The notes under the pieces were generated by a model. It saw nothing but the letters and a program-made list of their open reading frames with translations. It made no database searches and was not told where the DNA came from. The translations under genes were made by a program, and so were the position numbers. From Psychromonas ingrahamii 37 (GTDB taxonomy: Bacteria; Pseudomonadota; Gammaproteobacteria; Enterobacterales; Psychromonadaceae): 64,000 bases of DNA. This document shows positions 54,516-64,000 of this stretch, piece after piece (the stretch's first letter is position 1; the number at the start of each line of letters is the position of its first letter). Location of the stretch: positions 3,286,001 through 3,350,000 of the forward strand of contig NC_008709.1 of assembly GCF_000015285.1 (NCBI RefSeq), in the 5' to 3' direction.

Positions 54516-55904
54516 TTGAGCCAATCCCCTTTCTCAACACTACCATTACATACCGATCTTTTACATAACCTAGAGTCTTTAGGCTATCACGTAATGACCC
54601 CCATTCAAGCGCAAAGTTTACCGCATGTACTCGCAGGTAAAGATGTTATCGCACAGGGTAAAACCGGCTCCGGCAAAACAGCCGCGTTTGGTTTAGGTTT
54701 GTTAGAAAAACTGAGTGTTAAGCGTTTTCGTATCCAAAGTTTAATTTTATGCCCGACACGCGAACTTGCCGATCAGGTTGGTAAAGAGCTACGCAGGCTT
54801 GCCCGCACCATTCATAATATTAAAGTATTAACCTTATGTGGCGGAGTGCCCTTTGGACCACAAATCGGATCACTGGAGCATGGTGCACATATTATTGTTG
54901 GTACACCGGGACGTATCGAAGATCATCTGCGCAAAGGTACACTGCGTTTGGATGATTTAGAAGTATTAGTCTTGGATGAAGCCGACCGCATGTTAGATAT
55001 GGGCTTTCAAGCATCGATCGATGCAATCATAGATCAAGCCCCTAAAAAGCGCCAAACATTATTATTTAGTGCCACTTTCCCGGAAAAAATTAATAATATC
55101 GCCAAACGAATTATGACTGATCCGATCATGGTTAAAGCAGAATCTAAACATGATGACTCAGTTATTGCCCAGCATTTTTATAAAGTAGAGAATAGCCAGG
55201 ATCGTATGATAGCCCTGCGCTTATTATTGCAAAAGTATCAACCAGAATCATCGGTGGTTTTCTGCAATACTAAAAAAGAAGTACAGGAAGTGGCTGATGA
55301 ACTTGCAAACCGGGGGTTTAGCGCGCTTGCCCTGCACGGTGATTTAGAGCAAAAAGATCGCGACCAGGCATTAATCCGTTTTGCCAATAAAAGTGCCTCT
55401 ATTCTTGTTGCAACCGATGTGGCAGCGCGTGGTTTGGATATTGATAATCTCAGTGCTGTTTTTAATTATCATATCGCACATGATCAAGAACTGCATGTTC
55501 ATCGTATTGGCCGTACAGGGCGGGCAGGAAACAAAGGCTTAGCATTCTCTTTTTACAGTGATAAAGAGCATCACAAAGTCTCTGTATTGGAGGACTATTT
55601 AGATCGTTCTATTTCACCAGAACAACTGCCTCTTTTAAATTTACTTGATAAAGAACCTCAGCAATCAAACATGATAACGATTCGAATTGATGGTGGTAAA
55701 CGTCAAAAAATCAGACCGGGTGATATCGTTGGCGCATTAACCGGAGAAAATGGTATTAGCGGCGATCAAGTGGGCAAAATCCACGTATCGGATAACTGGT
55801 CATATATTGCAGTACAGCGCGACGTTATTAAAGTTGCCTTTAAAAAATTAAGCGAAGGCAAACTTAAAGGCCGTACCTTTCGTGTAATGGTTGTTCGCGG
55901 TTAG
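54516..55904 (+). CDS. dbpA: ATP-dependent RNA helicase DbpA
   Basis: 462 aa from a TTG start (AGGA upstream), full length. DEAD-box protein acting on helix 92 of 23S rRNA in 50S assembly. Q motif MTPIQAQSLP, Walker A GKTGSGKTAAF, DEAD in LDEADRML, SATFP, HRIGRTGRAG, and the C-terminal DbpA RNA-binding domain (about 388-462, ITIRIDGGKRQKIRPGDIVGAL) which fixes the identity. Monocistronic with a terminator. Confidence 0.96.
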   Translation: MSQSPFSTLPLHTDLLHNLESLGYHVMTPIQAQSLPHVLAGKDVIAQGKTGSGKTAAFGLGLLEKLSVKRFRIQSLILCPTRELADQVGKELRRLARTIHNIKVLTLCGGVPFGPQIGSLEHGAHIIVGTPGRIEDHLRKGTLRLDDLEVLVLDEADRMLDMGFQASIDAIIDQAPKKRQTLLFSATFPEKINNIAKRIMTDPIMVKAESKHDDSVIAQHFYKVENSQDRMIALRLLLQKYQPESSVVFCNTKKEVQEVADELANRGFSALALHGDLEQKDRDQALIRFANKSASILVATDVAARGLDIDNLSAVFNYHIAHDQELHVHRIGRTGRAGNKGLAFSFYSDKEHHKVSVLEDYLDRSISPEQLPLLNLLDKEPQQSNMITIRIDGGKRQKIRPGDIVGALTGENGISGDQVGKIHVSDNWSYIAVQRDVIKVAFKKLSEGKLKGRTFRVMVVRG

Positions 55905-55923
55905 TATTAAAATAATTTTTATG

Positions 55924-55957
55924 GTTCAGATGGTCACCTATCTGAACTTTTTTTCTT
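55924..55957 (+). terminator. Rho-independent terminator of dbpA
   Basis: GTTCAGAT / ATCTGAAC 8-bp stem with 8-nt loop, followed by TTTTTTTCTTTT, 20 nt after the stop. Confidence 0.92.
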
Positions 55958-56103
55958 TTCCTTGTGCAAATACGCCTCCCAAAAAACGCACAACTTCTCG
56001 TCCAACACTTCTTAATCCTATTATCCTCCTTATTCAATAAAAATCCCGTAACAGAATGTAACAATCTTTCTGCTTGTGTAAGCAATTGTAACTTAAAAAA
56101 AAG

Positions 56104-56119
56104 TGTGATCTAGGTATCA
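56104..56119 (+). promoter_or_regulatory. Candidate CRP site upstream of ptsG
   Basis: TGTGA-TCTAGG-TATCA has a perfect left half-site and three of five in the right half, about 100 bp before the ptsG start. CRP activates ptsG in enterics. No Mlc box was identified by eye. Confidence 0.35.
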
Positions 56120-56222
56120 GAATCATCACTAACATCTTCTATATACTCCGCCTAAATAGAATTGAAATCTTTTAGGCTTATTGTTTATTTTAAGTCAAAT
56201 TTAACCTCTAGGAGAATTGTGT

Positions 56223-57629
56223 ATGAACATTTTCGGAAATTTACAAAAAGTAGGGAAGTCATTAATGCTTCCTGTCTCTGTACTGCCTATAGCGGGTATT
56301 TTACTCGGTGTGGGTGCTGCAAAGTTCTCGATATTACCTGATGTTATTTCGCAACTGATGGAACAGGCTGGCGGTGCAGTATTTGGTAATATGGCACTTA
56401 TTTTTGCAATTGGTGTTGCATTAGGATTTACAAAAAATGATGGTGTAGCGGGTCTTGCTGCTGTTGTTGGTTATGTGATCATGATGAAAACAATTGAAGT
56501 ACTTGCTCCTGGCGCAAATACAGGTGTACTGGGTGGTATCGTCGCCGGTGGTATTGCTGCTGCCATGTTCAACCGCTTCTACAATATTAAGTTACCTGAT
56601 TACTTAGGTTTCTTTGCCGGTAAACGTGCCGTCCCTATTATGACTGGTTTTGTTGCTATCATTATAGGTGCAATTCTTTCTGTTGTTTGGCCTCCCGTTG
56701 GTAATGGTATTGCTGCTTTCTCACATTGGGCTGCAGAACAAAATCCGACACTCGCATTTGGTATTTACGGTGTTGTTGAACGTTCATTAATCCCCTTTGG
56801 TCTTCACCATATCTGGAATGTACCCTTCTTCTTTGAAGCAGGTAGTTGTGTAAACAATGCCGGTGAGCAACTAAACGGTGTATTAACATGTTACCTGTCT
56901 GCCAATGATGCAACGCGTGCTGCAGGTAATGGTTTTGGTCAATTAGCGGGTGGTTACATGTTTAAAATGTACGGTCTACCTGCTGCTGCTATCGCGATTG
57001 CACATTCAGCTAAGCCTGAAAACCGCGCTAAAGTCATGGGTATCATGGTTTCTGCTGCGTTAACTTCATTCTTAACCGGTATTACTGAACCAATCGAATT
57101 TGCATTCCTATTCGTAGCGCCAGTTTTATATGCAATCCATGCGCTATTAGCGGGTTCTGCATTTGTTGTTACTAATATGTTAGGTATGGTACACGGTACT
57201 TCATTCTCACATGGTCTGATTGATTTCTTGGTACTCTCTGCTAATTCACAAAAATTCCTGTGGTTCCCAGCAATAGGCCTTATTTACGCAGCAATCTACT
57301 ACACTGTATTCCGTGTTCTTATTGCGAAGTTGGACCTTAAAACACCTGGCCGTGAAGATGAAGAACTTGAGCAAGAACTTGCACTTGATAGCACTGAAAT
57401 GTCTATTCTTCTTGTTGCGGCATTCGGTGGTAAAGTGAATATTGATAGCTTGGATGCTTGTATTACACGTTTACGTATCAGTGTTAAAGATATATCACTA
57501 GTAGATAAAGCTGAACTTAAGAGATTAGGTGCTGCCGGTGTGGTCGTATCAGGTAACGGAGTTCAAGCTATCTTCGGTACTAAATCTGATAACTTAAAAA
57601 CAGATATGGAAAATTACATGTCTAAATAG
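56223..57629 (+). CDS. ptsG: Glucose-specific PTS enzyme IIBC
   Basis: 468 aa from ATG 56223 (AGGAG 8 nt upstream). Inner-membrane permease that takes up and phosphorylates glucose. Close to E. coli PtsG along its length: [50 protein letters not shown], linker LKTPGRED, then IIB with phosphorylated Cys413 in [10 protein letters not shown] and [15 protein letters not shown]. No IIA domain, so it depends on a separate Crr. The few inserted residues around 215-235 ([15 protein letters not shown]) differ from E. coli. A GC-rich hairpin (57638-57660) follows. Confidence 0.96.
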   Translation: MNIFGNLQKVGKSLMLPVSVLPIAGILLGVGAAKFSILPDVISQLMEQAGGAVFGNMALIFAIGVALGFTKNDGVAGLAAVVGYVIMMKTIEVLAPGANTGVLGGIVAGGIAAAMFNRFYNIKLPDYLGFFAGKRAVPIMTGFVAIIIGAILSVVWPPVGNGIAAFSHWAAEQNPTLAFGIYGVVERSLIPFGLHHIWNVPFFFEAGSCVNNAGEQLNGVLTCYLSANDATRAAGNGFGQLAGGYMFKMYGLPAAAIAIAHSAKPENRAKVMGIMVSAALTSFLTGITEPIEFAFLFVAPVLYAIHALLAGSAFVVTNMLGMVHGTSFSHGLIDFLVLSANSQKFLWFPAIGLIYAAIYYTVFRVLIAKLDLKTPGREDEELEQELALDSTEMSILLVAAFGGKVNIDSLDACITRLRISVKDISLVDKAELKRLGAAGVVVSGNGVQAIFGTKSDNLKTDMENYMSK

Positions 57630-57637
57630 TAAGTTGT

Positions 57638-57660
57638 CGGGCAGCTGTTTCACCTGCCCG
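57638..57660 (+). terminator. Hairpin after ptsG, weak U-run
   Basis: CGGGCAG / CTGCCCG stem with 9-nt loop, starting 8 nt after the stop; no long T-run follows, so termination is uncertain. Confidence 0.45.
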
Positions 57661-58052
57661 CGCTTTAAAGTAGAAGCTTAACAATTTATAACACTGTTTA
57701 TTTGTTAAGCTTCGACTTATTACTCTAACCCTTTGTTAATGTTTCCTTTTAAAACCTTATCGCTACATCACCTATCCCAACAAGCCTTATTTTACTTATC
57801 GCAGATACAACCAGATTAGACCCATTCCATTAAATTTATAATTTAATAAATCTCCCATCGCTCTCCTATAGAAAAACGTAAAAAATAATGCAATTAATCA
57901 ATAATATTAGCTATCAAAAGCTGATGGTCGCGGGGGATGAGCAGGCGTTGTGTGCGACTGAATTGGCTGTTTTGATACTTTGCAACCCGCTTAAAAAACT
58001 ATCTCTTATTTAGATCGCAAGACTTAGAGGGGGGTAATGTGGCAGCGGCTAA
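57661..58052. other. Intergenic region between convergent ptsG and gcvT
   Basis: About 390 bp. A 41-codon open frame from an ATG at 57887 (MQLINNISYQKLMVAGDEQA...) has no ribosome site and may be a gene scrap. Nothing else recognised. Confidence 0.5.
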
Positions 58053-58086
58053 TAAAAAAAAGAAGCGTAATACGCTCCTTTTTTAA
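58053..58086. terminator. Bidirectional terminator downstream of gcvT
   Basis: AGCGTA-AT-ACGCT-type stem between A-run and T-run; serves gcvT on the minus strand. Confidence 0.75.
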
Positions 58087-58127
58087 AGACTGTTTTTTAA
58101 CCGCGTAAATTTTTAACCACGGAAGCT

Positions 58128-59258
58128 TTAACCTCTAAAGTAATTCGCTTCAACAAAAGGCATTTTTACTACTGTCATGGGCAGTTTTTTAGCACGCACT
58201 TCAGCAAAGACTTCCGACCCGATTTGGCTGCAATTCACATCAACATAGGCCATTGCAACAGGCATCCCTTTTGAAGGGCCGAAGGTACCGCTGGTAACAA
58301 TACCAATTTTATTATCAGCCGCATCAAACAATTCACAACCTTCACGCACCGGCGCTTTTGATGTGCCCAATAAACCGACACGCTTACGGGTAATATTTTT
58401 GCTTTTGATCTGTTCAAGAATAATGTCAGCACCCGGAAAACCACCTGGACGACTACCCTCTGCACGACGAGCTTTGCTAATACCCCATAATAAACTTGCT
58501 TCGACCGGTGTTGTGGTTTCATCAAGATCATGGCCATATAAACATAAACCCGCTTCCAGACGTAATGAGTCTCGTGCGCCAAGACCAATCCACTCAACTT
58601 CAGCAAAAGCCAGCAGTTCACGTGCCAGAGCCTCAGCTTGTGCGGCAGGGACAGAAATTTCAAAGCCGTCTTCACCCGTATAACCGGAGCGGCTAACATA
58701 ACATTCGACACCCGCCAGCTGTATTTTCATAGCATCCATAAAGCGCATATTGTTGACCGCCGGATTAATCTTCGCCAGAACCTCTACCGCTTGCGGACCT
58801 TGTAATGCCAGTAAAGCACGATCTTCGATCACTTCTAACCTGACATCACTGGGAAGATTAGCCCGCAGATGCGCAATATCTTGTTGTTTACACGCCGCAT
58901 TGACCACAACCAATAAAAAATCGCCAAGGTTACCCACCATTAAATCATCATTAATGCCGCCCTGCTCATTAGTGAAGAAAGCATAACGTTGTTTGCCCAC
59001 GGGTAAATCCATAATATCAACGGGGACTAAGGCCTCTAATCCCTCCGCTGCATTTTCACCAAAAAGACGCACCTGCCCCATATGTGAAACATCAAATAAG
59101 CCAGCAGCATCACGGCAATGCAGATGTTCCTTACGCACTCCCAGTGAATATTGCACGGGCATATCATAACCCGCAAAAGGGACCATTTTACCCCCCATTT
59201 CAATGTGCAGTGCGTGCAGCGGGGTAACCAAAAGTTCTTCGGACAGTGAATCGGACAT
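58128..59258 (-). CDS. gcvT: Glycine cleavage system aminomethyltransferase (T protein)
   Basis: 376 aa folate enzyme that moves the methylene group from the lipoyl arm of GcvH to tetrahydrofolate and releases ammonia. Typical TPLHALHIEMGGKMVPFAGYDMPVQY, GLFDVSHMGQ, GYTGEDGFEI, LGARDSLRLEAGLCLYGHDLD, and C-terminal GIVTSGTFGPSKGMPVAMAYV. Transcribed away from gcvH-gcvP, 111 bp downstream of the XRE-cupin gene and in the same direction. Confidence 0.96.
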   Translation of the reverse strand: MSDSLSEELLVTPLHALHIEMGGKMVPFAGYDMPVQYSLGVRKEHLHCRDAAGLFDVSHMGQVRLFGENAAEGLEALVPVDIMDLPVGKQRYAFFTNEQGGINDDLMVGNLGDFLLVVVNAACKQQDIAHLRANLPSDVRLEVIEDRALLALQGPQAVEVLAKINPAVNNMRFMDAMKIQLAGVECYVSRSGYTGEDGFEISVPAAQAEALARELLAFAEVEWIGLGARDSLRLEAGLCLYGHDLDETTTPVEASLLWGISKARRAEGSRPGGFPGADIILEQIKSKNITRKRVGLLGTSKAPVREGCELFDAADNKIGIVTSGTFGPSKGMPVAMAYVDVNCSQIGSEVFAEVRAKKLPMTVVKMPFVEANYFRG

Positions 59259-59369
59259 AGGTTTAATACTCCATATTGCGCAATAGTTGCGGCTGGTTCA
59301 TTTAATTGTCAGATGGAGACAATCGTTTTGGTGGTTATTTTTCAACTTATGGTGCAGCGTCAGTTCTGT

Positions 59370-59996
59370 TTATGAAGCGGTCACCCAAAGGATTAAAGCA
59401 TCTTCTTCGCTACTGGAAATAAGCATGTGCCCCATATTCGCATCGTAGTAGACCGAATCGCCTTCATTTAACGTGACGGGTTCATAAAATTCTGAAAAAA
59501 AGGTTATATCACCACTTAATACTAATAAAAATTCATCTCCGGCGTGGCGGATCCAATCCGAATAATCCGAAAAATCACGCGCCCTGACCCGCGACTTGAA
59601 GGGCATCATTTTTTTATTGGTTAACTGCGTGGCCAATAATTCATGTTCATAGGTTGAAGTCGGATGCGCCTTGCCCTCGTTATTACGCGTAATGTCACGG
59701 CGACCGGTCGCACTGACCTGTTTGGGCGGCGCAAAAAGCTGCGGAAGATCTATCTGTAAACCCCGAGTCAATTTCTGCATTGCCTGAAAGGTTGGTGATA
59801 TCTGTTCATTTTCTATTTTAGATAACGTAGAACGTGCTAGTCCAGTTTTCTTGCTGGCTTCTTCCAGCGTCAAACCGAATGACTTGCGAATTTCTTTTAA
59901 ACGCTCTCCGAGTTTAACGGGCTCTATTTTGTCTGATCCCCGATCGTTAGAAATTTTCATTGACGGATAAATATCTTGTTCATTCAGATCAGTCAT
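59370..59996 (-). CDS. XRE-family regulator with cupin domain
   Basis: 208 aa from the ATG at 59996 (AAGGAG 7 nt upstream; a GTG one codon earlier is possible). An N-terminal helix-turn-helix (about 28-85: LGERLKEIRKSFGLTLEEAS, TGLARSTLSKIENEQISP) is joined to a C-terminal cupin (about 135-205, FEPVTLNEGDSVYYDANMGH) that probably senses a small ligand, as in PuuR-like regulators. It sits inside the split gcv locus, upstream of gcvT and divergent from gcvH, so it is a candidate regulator of glycine cleavage; not proven. Palindrome 60084-60107 is the likely operator. Confidence 0.9.
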   Translation of the reverse strand: MTDLNEQDIYPSMKISNDRGSDKIEPVKLGERLKEIRKSFGLTLEEASKKTGLARSTLSKIENEQISPTFQAMQKLTRGLQIDLPQLFAPPKQVSATGRRDITRNNEGKAHPTSTYEHELLATQLTNKKMMPFKSRVRARDFSDYSDWIRHAGDEFLLVLSGDITFFSEFYEPVTLNEGDSVYYDANMGHMLISSSEEDALILWVTAS

Positions 59997-60083
59997 CACT
60001 GTTCTCCTTTTCTCTTGCTATATAGTAAACATCAAAAATAAAAGCGCACAGGAAAAAACAGGATCCTGATCTCATAAAAGAGA

Positions 60084-60107
60084 AAAAGTTTCCTTTTGGA
60101 AACTTTT
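60084..60107. promoter_or_regulatory. Palindromic candidate operator between regulator gene and gcvH
   Basis: Perfect 10-bp arms AAAAGTTTCC / GGAAACTTTT around TTTT, 88 bp before the regulator ATG and about 220 bp before gcvH. No U-run context on either gene and no gene end nearby, so a protein-binding site is more likely than a terminator. Confidence 0.6.
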
Positions 60108-60328
60108 GGTCAAGCAGAATAGAATAATCAACCTATAATGGCTGCCTGGTCGTCCTTTTGACTTATCAGGATAGGTAATAATTTATCCTATGAAAAAATG
60201 TTGGTTAGGCTTTAACTTAACCCTGTCATCTTATCGATTTAAATAAAACCACATTCATTATTGTCATTAGCTCTCGATGAGTCATTAGCAATAAATATTT
60301 CACACAACCAATTAGCTAAGGATTTAAT
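60108..60328. other. Leader region of gcvH
   Basis: About 220 bp before gcvH. I looked for a glycine riboswitch here and did not find its conserved core. Promoter not identified with confidence. Confidence 0.45.
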
Positions 60329-60706
60329 ATGGGAAGCGCATTAATGTTTACTGATACACATGAGTGGATACTCGATAACGGTGATGGTAGCGTCACTATC
60401 GGTATTTCAAACCAGGCTCAACAACTTTTAGGAGATGTTGTCTTTGTTGATATGCCAGAAGTGGGTGATAACACGCAAGCGGGGGAAACTTTCTCTTTAG
60501 TGGAATCAGTTAAAGCAGCCTCGGATCTCTATGCACCCGTAACAGGTGAAATTATTGAGATTAACGAAGAACTTGAAGATAGCCCCGAATTAATTAATGA
60601 ATCCCCCTATTCTGCAGGTTGGATTGTCAAAATCAAATTAGCTGATCGCAATGAGCTTAATAATCTTATGTCCAGTGAAGATTATCTCGCGGCGAATGCA
60701 GAATAA
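60329..60706 (+). CDS. gcvH: Glycine cleavage system H protein
   Basis: 125 aa lipoyl carrier that shuttles the aminomethyl group between GcvP, GcvT and lipoamide dehydrogenase. Lipoylated Lys62 in FSLVESVKAASDLYAPVTG; also FTDTHEWILDNGDGSVTIGI and LLGDVVFVDMPEVGD. AAGGATTTAAT precedes the ATG. 128 bp upstream of gcvP, probably one operon. Confidence 0.97.
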   Translation: MGSALMFTDTHEWILDNGDGSVTIGISNQAQQLLGDVVFVDMPEVGDNTQAGETFSLVESVKAASDLYAPVTGEIIEINEELEDSPELINESPYSAGWIVKIKLADRNELNNLMSSEDYLAANAE

Positions 60707-60834
60707 TCATTCATTCACAACCTATCTAATCAATTAGGCTGCTTCGAATGAAGCTGCCTTGCTTTTTTTCTGCTATCTCCCCTCTTAATCAACATAAAAC
60801 AGGGGGATAAGTAAATATTATTCAGGAATCCCCT

Positions 60835-63735
60835 ATGACAGATACAACGCTTCTCGATTTATTAAGTGACAGTAAAGAGTTTGCGACTCGTCACAATGGC
60901 TCCGGTGCAGCACAACAAAAAAAGATGCTGGAGACTATCGGCGTGCAGAGCATTGAGCAGCTAATTGATCAAACTGTACCAGCAGCCATTCGTCTGCCCG
61001 AGAAAATGAAGTTAGCTGAGCCGCAAAGCGAATCCATGACGCTGGCATCGCTCAAAGCGATCGCTGAAAAAAACATTGTTAACCGCAGTTTTATTGGCCA
61101 GGGTTATTACAATACGTTACTGCCTAACGTCATATTACGTAATGTCTTAGAAAATCCCGGCTGGTACACAGCTTACACTCCCTATCAGCCGGAAATTTCC
61201 CAAGGCCGTTTAGAGTCGTTATTAAACTATCAGCAAATGGTGATGGATTTAACCGCAATGGAAATAGCCAATGCGTCGTTGCTGGATGAGGCCACTGCTG
61301 CCGCAGAATCAATGACCTTATGCAAACGTGCCGGTAAAAGCAAAAGTTTAGCTTTCTTTGTGGCCGATGGCATTCACCCGCAAACCGTAGACGTTGTACG
61401 CACCCGTGCTGAATTCTTTGGTTATGAGATTATTAGCGGTTCAATGGAAGATCTTGACAACCATGATCTGTTTGGCGCACTGCTGCAATACCCCAGCACC
61501 ACGGGTAATATTCAAGATCTAACCGCAATCATTGAAAAAGCACATGCTAAAAAGACTCTGGTTTCTGTCGCTTCCGACTTGTTAGCATTAACCCTGCTTA
61601 AAGCACCCGGCGAAATGGGCGCAGACATTGTTATCGGCAGTGCGCAGCGTTTTGGTATACCAATGGGATTTGGCGGACCGCACGCCGGATTTATGGCAAC
61701 CAAAGAAAAATTCAAACGTACTATGCCCGGCCGTATTATCGGTGTATCAAAAGACAGCAAAGGCAAGCCGGCATTACGTATGGCAATGCAAACCCGTGAG
61801 CAGCATATTCGCCGCGAAAAAGCGACTTCAAATATTTGTACCGCTCAGGCCCTGCTAGCTAATATGTCCGCTTTTTATGCGCTTTATCACGGCCCTGAAG
61901 GTCTGCGTAAAATAGCGCGCCGTGTCCACCATTTAACCGCTATTCTAGTGGCGGGTTTACGCAGTGAAGGGTTTGAATTAGCAAACCAGCACTTCTTCGA
62001 TACTATTACCTTAAATAGCAACGAGCACAGTAAAGCGATTTACCACAGAGCACTTGCAGAAGGCATGAATTTACGCAAATTCCCAACGCCCGATAATATG
62101 CCCGTGCAGCTTGGTATCAGCCTTGATGAAACAACCACTATTACCGATGTTGAAGATTTATTACGTGTTATTACCGGTAAAGCACTTTCATCTGCAGGTT
62201 TTGCAGCCCAGGTAGCAGAAGATGAGTTTGCCGGTATTCCGGCCACATGTCGCCGCAGGAGTAAATACTTAACCCATCCGATATTTAATGAGCACCACAG
62301 TGAAACGCAAATGATGCGTTACATGAAAAAATTAGAGAATAAAGATTATTCGCTGACCCATGGCATGATCCCGCTCGGATGTTGTACCATGAAACTTAAT
62401 GCGGCAGCGTTAATGCTGCCCGTCAGCTGGCCTGAATTTTCACAAATGCACCCCTTCGCACCGACCGAGCAGAGCTTTGGTTATCAGGAGCTGGCTGAAA
62501 AATTATCCAAAATGCTTTGTGAAGTAACAGGTTACGATGGTTTCTCACTGCAGCCTAATTCCGGTGCACAGGGGGAATATGCAGGTCTTATCGCAATTCA
62601 CCGTTACCACCAAAGTAACGGTGAAGATCAGCGAAACATCTGTTTGATACCCAGCTCAGCGCACGGCACTAACCCCGCTACCGCATCAATGCTGTCCATG
62701 AAAGTAGTAGTTGTAGGCTGTGATCAACAAGGTAATATCGACCACGCAGACTTAAAAGCTAAAATTGATAAGCACCGAGATAACCTCTCCTGCATTATGG
62801 TCACCTACCCCTCTACACATGGTATTTATGAAGAAGGGATTCAGGAAATATGTGAATGGGTACATGAAGCCGGTGGTCAAGTCTACCTTGATGGCGCAAA
62901 TATGAATGCTCAGATAGGTCTTACCAGCCCAGGCTTTATCGGCTCCGACGTATCCCATCTTAACCTCCATAAAACCTTCTGCATACCGCATGGTGGCGGT
63001 GGTCCAGGTATGGGTCCGATTGGTGTCAAAAAACATCTTATTCCGTTCCTGCCGGGACATATCGAAGTCACCGAATCTGCAGATAATAAACATTATGCCG
63101 TTTCTGCGGCCGAGTTAGGCTCCGCTTCTATTCTGCCTATCTCCTATGCCTATATTGCCATGATGGGTGAACAGGGGTTAACCTCAGCGACCCAGATCGC
63201 TATCTTAAATGCGAACTACATAATGGAGCGTTTACGTCCGCATTACCCGATTTTATACCAGGGTAAAGAGGGCCGCGTTGCGCACGAATGTATTATCGAT
63301 ATTCGCCCGCTTGAAGCAGCATCGGGTATTTCCAATGAAGACATCGCTAAACGTCTGATGGATTATGGCTTCCATGCGCCGACTATGTCCTTCCCGGTGG
63401 GAGGTACCTTTATGATTGAACCGACTGAATCAGAAAGCACCGCTGAACTGGACAGATTCTGTGATGCCATGATAGCTATCCGCCACGAAATCAAGCAGAT
63501 AGAAGATGGTGAATGGTCTGCAACGGATAATCCGCTGGTCAATGCTCCCCATACACAGGTTGATTTAATGGAGTCCGAGTGGACCCATGGTTACAGCCGT
63601 GAGCTGGCCTGTTTCCCATCAAAGCACAGTAAAGACAGTAAGTACTGGCCGACAGTAAACCGTGTTGATAACGTATTTGGTGACCGTAACCTGATTTGCT
63701 CATGTCCAAGTATTGAAAGTTATATGGAAGAATAA
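60835..63735 (+). CDS. gcvP: Glycine dehydrogenase (decarboxylating), P protein
   Basis: 966 aa single-chain PLP enzyme (E. coli 957) that decarboxylates glycine and loads the remainder on GcvH. Seen: N-terminal [57 protein letters not shown] Lys713 in [29 protein letters not shown] and the C-terminal CSCPSIESY. Followed by a strong terminator. Confidence 0.97.
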   Translation: MTDTTLLDLLSDSKEFATRHNGSGAAQQKKMLETIGVQSIEQLIDQTVPAAIRLPEKMKLAEPQSESMTLASLKAIAEKNIVNRSFIGQGYYNTLLPNVILRNVLENPGWYTAYTPYQPEISQGRLESLLNYQQMVMDLTAMEIANASLLDEATAAAESMTLCKRAGKSKSLAFFVADGIHPQTVDVVRTRAEFFGYEIISGSMEDLDNHDLFGALLQYPSTTGNIQDLTAIIEKAHAKKTLVSVASDLLALTLLKAPGEMGADIVIGSAQRFGIPMGFGGPHAGFMATKEKFKRTMPGRIIGVSKDSKGKPALRMAMQTREQHIRREKATSNICTAQALLANMSAFYALYHGPEGLRKIARRVHHLTAILVAGLRSEGFELANQHFFDTITLNSNEHSKAIYHRALAEGMNLRKFPTPDNMPVQLGISLDETTTITDVEDLLRVITGKALSSAGFAAQVAEDEFAGIPATCRRRSKYLTHPIFNEHHSETQMMRYMKKLENKDYSLTHGMIPLGCCTMKLNAAALMLPVSWPEFSQMHPFAPTEQSFGYQELAEKLSKMLCEVTGYDGFSLQPNSGAQGEYAGLIAIHRYHQSNGEDQRNICLIPSSAHGTNPATASMLSMKVVVVGCDQQGNIDHADLKAKIDKHRDNLSCIMVTYPSTHGIYEEGIQEICEWVHEAGGQVYLDGANMNAQIGLTSPGFIGSDVSHLNLHKTFCIPHGGGGPGMGPIGVKKHLIPFLPGHIEVTESADNKHYAVSAAELGSASILPISYAYIAMMGEQGLTSATQIAILNANYIMERLRPHYPILYQGKEGRVAHECIIDIRPLEAASGISNEDIAKRLMDYGFHAPTMSFPVGGTFMIEPTESESTAELDRFCDAMIAIRHEIKQIEDGEWSATDNPLVNAPHTQVDLMESEWTHGYSRELACFPSKHSKDSKYWPTVNRVDNVFGDRNLICSCPSIESYMEE

Positions 63736-63811
63736 GCACCAATAATTAGAATTAGTTCGGATTTAATAAAAACAGTTATCTTAATCAAGTTACTTATTAA
63801 CCACTATAAAT

Positions 63812-63846
63812 AAAAAAGGCGAACCAGAAATGGCTCGCCTTTTTTT
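63812..63846 (+). terminator. Rho-independent terminator of gcvP
   Basis: AAAAAAGGCGA-A-CCA / TGG-C-TCGCCTTTTTTT stem with a GAAA tetraloop, about 75 nt after the stop. Confidence 0.93.
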
Positions 63847-63861
63847 AATTTGAATATCTAA

Positions 63862-64000
63862 TACCAATTCCATTAATTAACTTCCAATCTCGATTCAATT
63901 TATTGAACAGAGTATTTGCACTCTCTCTACATCAAAAATAAAAATATTCCACACTCGGCTACATTTATTAATAGCCCGTAGGGTGCGCACCGATTACCGC
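63862..64000. repeat. Dispersed repeat (copy 2) running into a REP-like element at the window edge
   Basis: 63872-63979 repeats 52205-52311 (GAACAGAGTATTTGCACTCT, CTACAT.TATTAATAGC). From 63978 CGTAGGGTGCGCACCGATTA begins a REP-like unit cut by the window end. Confidence 0.8.

Noticed and set aside
57887..58012. 41-codon open frame between ptsG and gcvT
   Set aside because: No ribosome site and no recognisable similarity; at most a gene scrap.
60000..60328. Glycine riboswitch before gcvH
   Set aside because: The conserved aptamer core was not found by eye; a covariance-model scan would decide.

Overview
The window looks like chromosome of a cold-adapted marine gammaproteobacterium, most likely a Psychromonas (resembling P. 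ingrahamii). That call rests on an enterobacterial-type ptsG and dbpA, a Shewanella/Vibrio-like aa3 oxidase operon, a split gcv locus, cold-shock domains, an AT-rich base composition and many short intergenic repeats. It is made from memory of protein families, not from a search.

Layout. Positions 1-576 are the 3' part of a class I fructose-bisphosphate aldolase gene. About 1.0-14.3 kb is a leftward accessory island that reads like a defence island. It holds (a) a PLD-nuclease/SF2-helicase/DUF3427 protein with a LexA-like S24 domain at its C-terminus, paired with a NUDIX hydrolase; (b) a NERD-domain membrane protein; and (c) a six-gene run of Hsp70-TPR protein, compact UvrD-like helicase, coiled-coil protein with thirteen 14-residue repeats, small coiled-coil protein, possible PD-(D/E)XK-like protein and double zinc-ribbon protein. 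I do not recognise (c) as a named system; it is the best candidate for something undescribed. Decayed tails of other DUF3427 helicases and of an HNH nuclease are scattered to 26.7 kb.

About 15.3-27.5 kb is a mosaic: a divergent pair for using extracellular DNA and nucleotides (ExeM-type nuclease and lipoprotein 5'-nucleotidase) bracketed by a 300-bp direct repeat, an AEC transporter, an HDAC-like deacetylase, a cold-shock protein, a damaged IS630 element and an HPF/RaiA-cold-shock fusion. Then come a two-sensor GGDEF protein (27.5-29.9 kb), a HAD phosphatase, and the prkA-yeaH-spoVR stress operon (31.3-36.1 kb). A metallophosphoesterase with altered active-site motifs lies beside a small P-loop kinase-like gene (36.4-38.1 kb), followed by a MATE pump.

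The leftward cytochrome oxidase operon (48.0-39.9 kb, coxB-coxA-ctaG-coxC-surf1-orf-ctaA-ctaB) encodes the oxidase subunits, copper and heme assembly factors and heme A synthesis. Its CoxB carries two nearly identical cytochrome c domains. Rightward genes follow: DUF2750, SPOUT methyltransferase, FrnE-like DsbA, a small coiled-coil protein and a phosphopantetheinyl transferase. A repeat-rich kilobase there includes a duplicated 3' end of the last gene. Next are a secreted trypsin-like protease, dbpA and ptsG. The window closes with glycine cleavage genes: gcvT and an XRE-cupin regulator leftward, gcvH and gcvP rightward, with a near-perfect palindromic candidate operator between regulator and gcvH.

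No rRNA, tRNA or CRISPR array was seen. Coordinates of starts were set by reading Shine-Dalgarno sequences by eye; several genes seem to use TTG or GTG.
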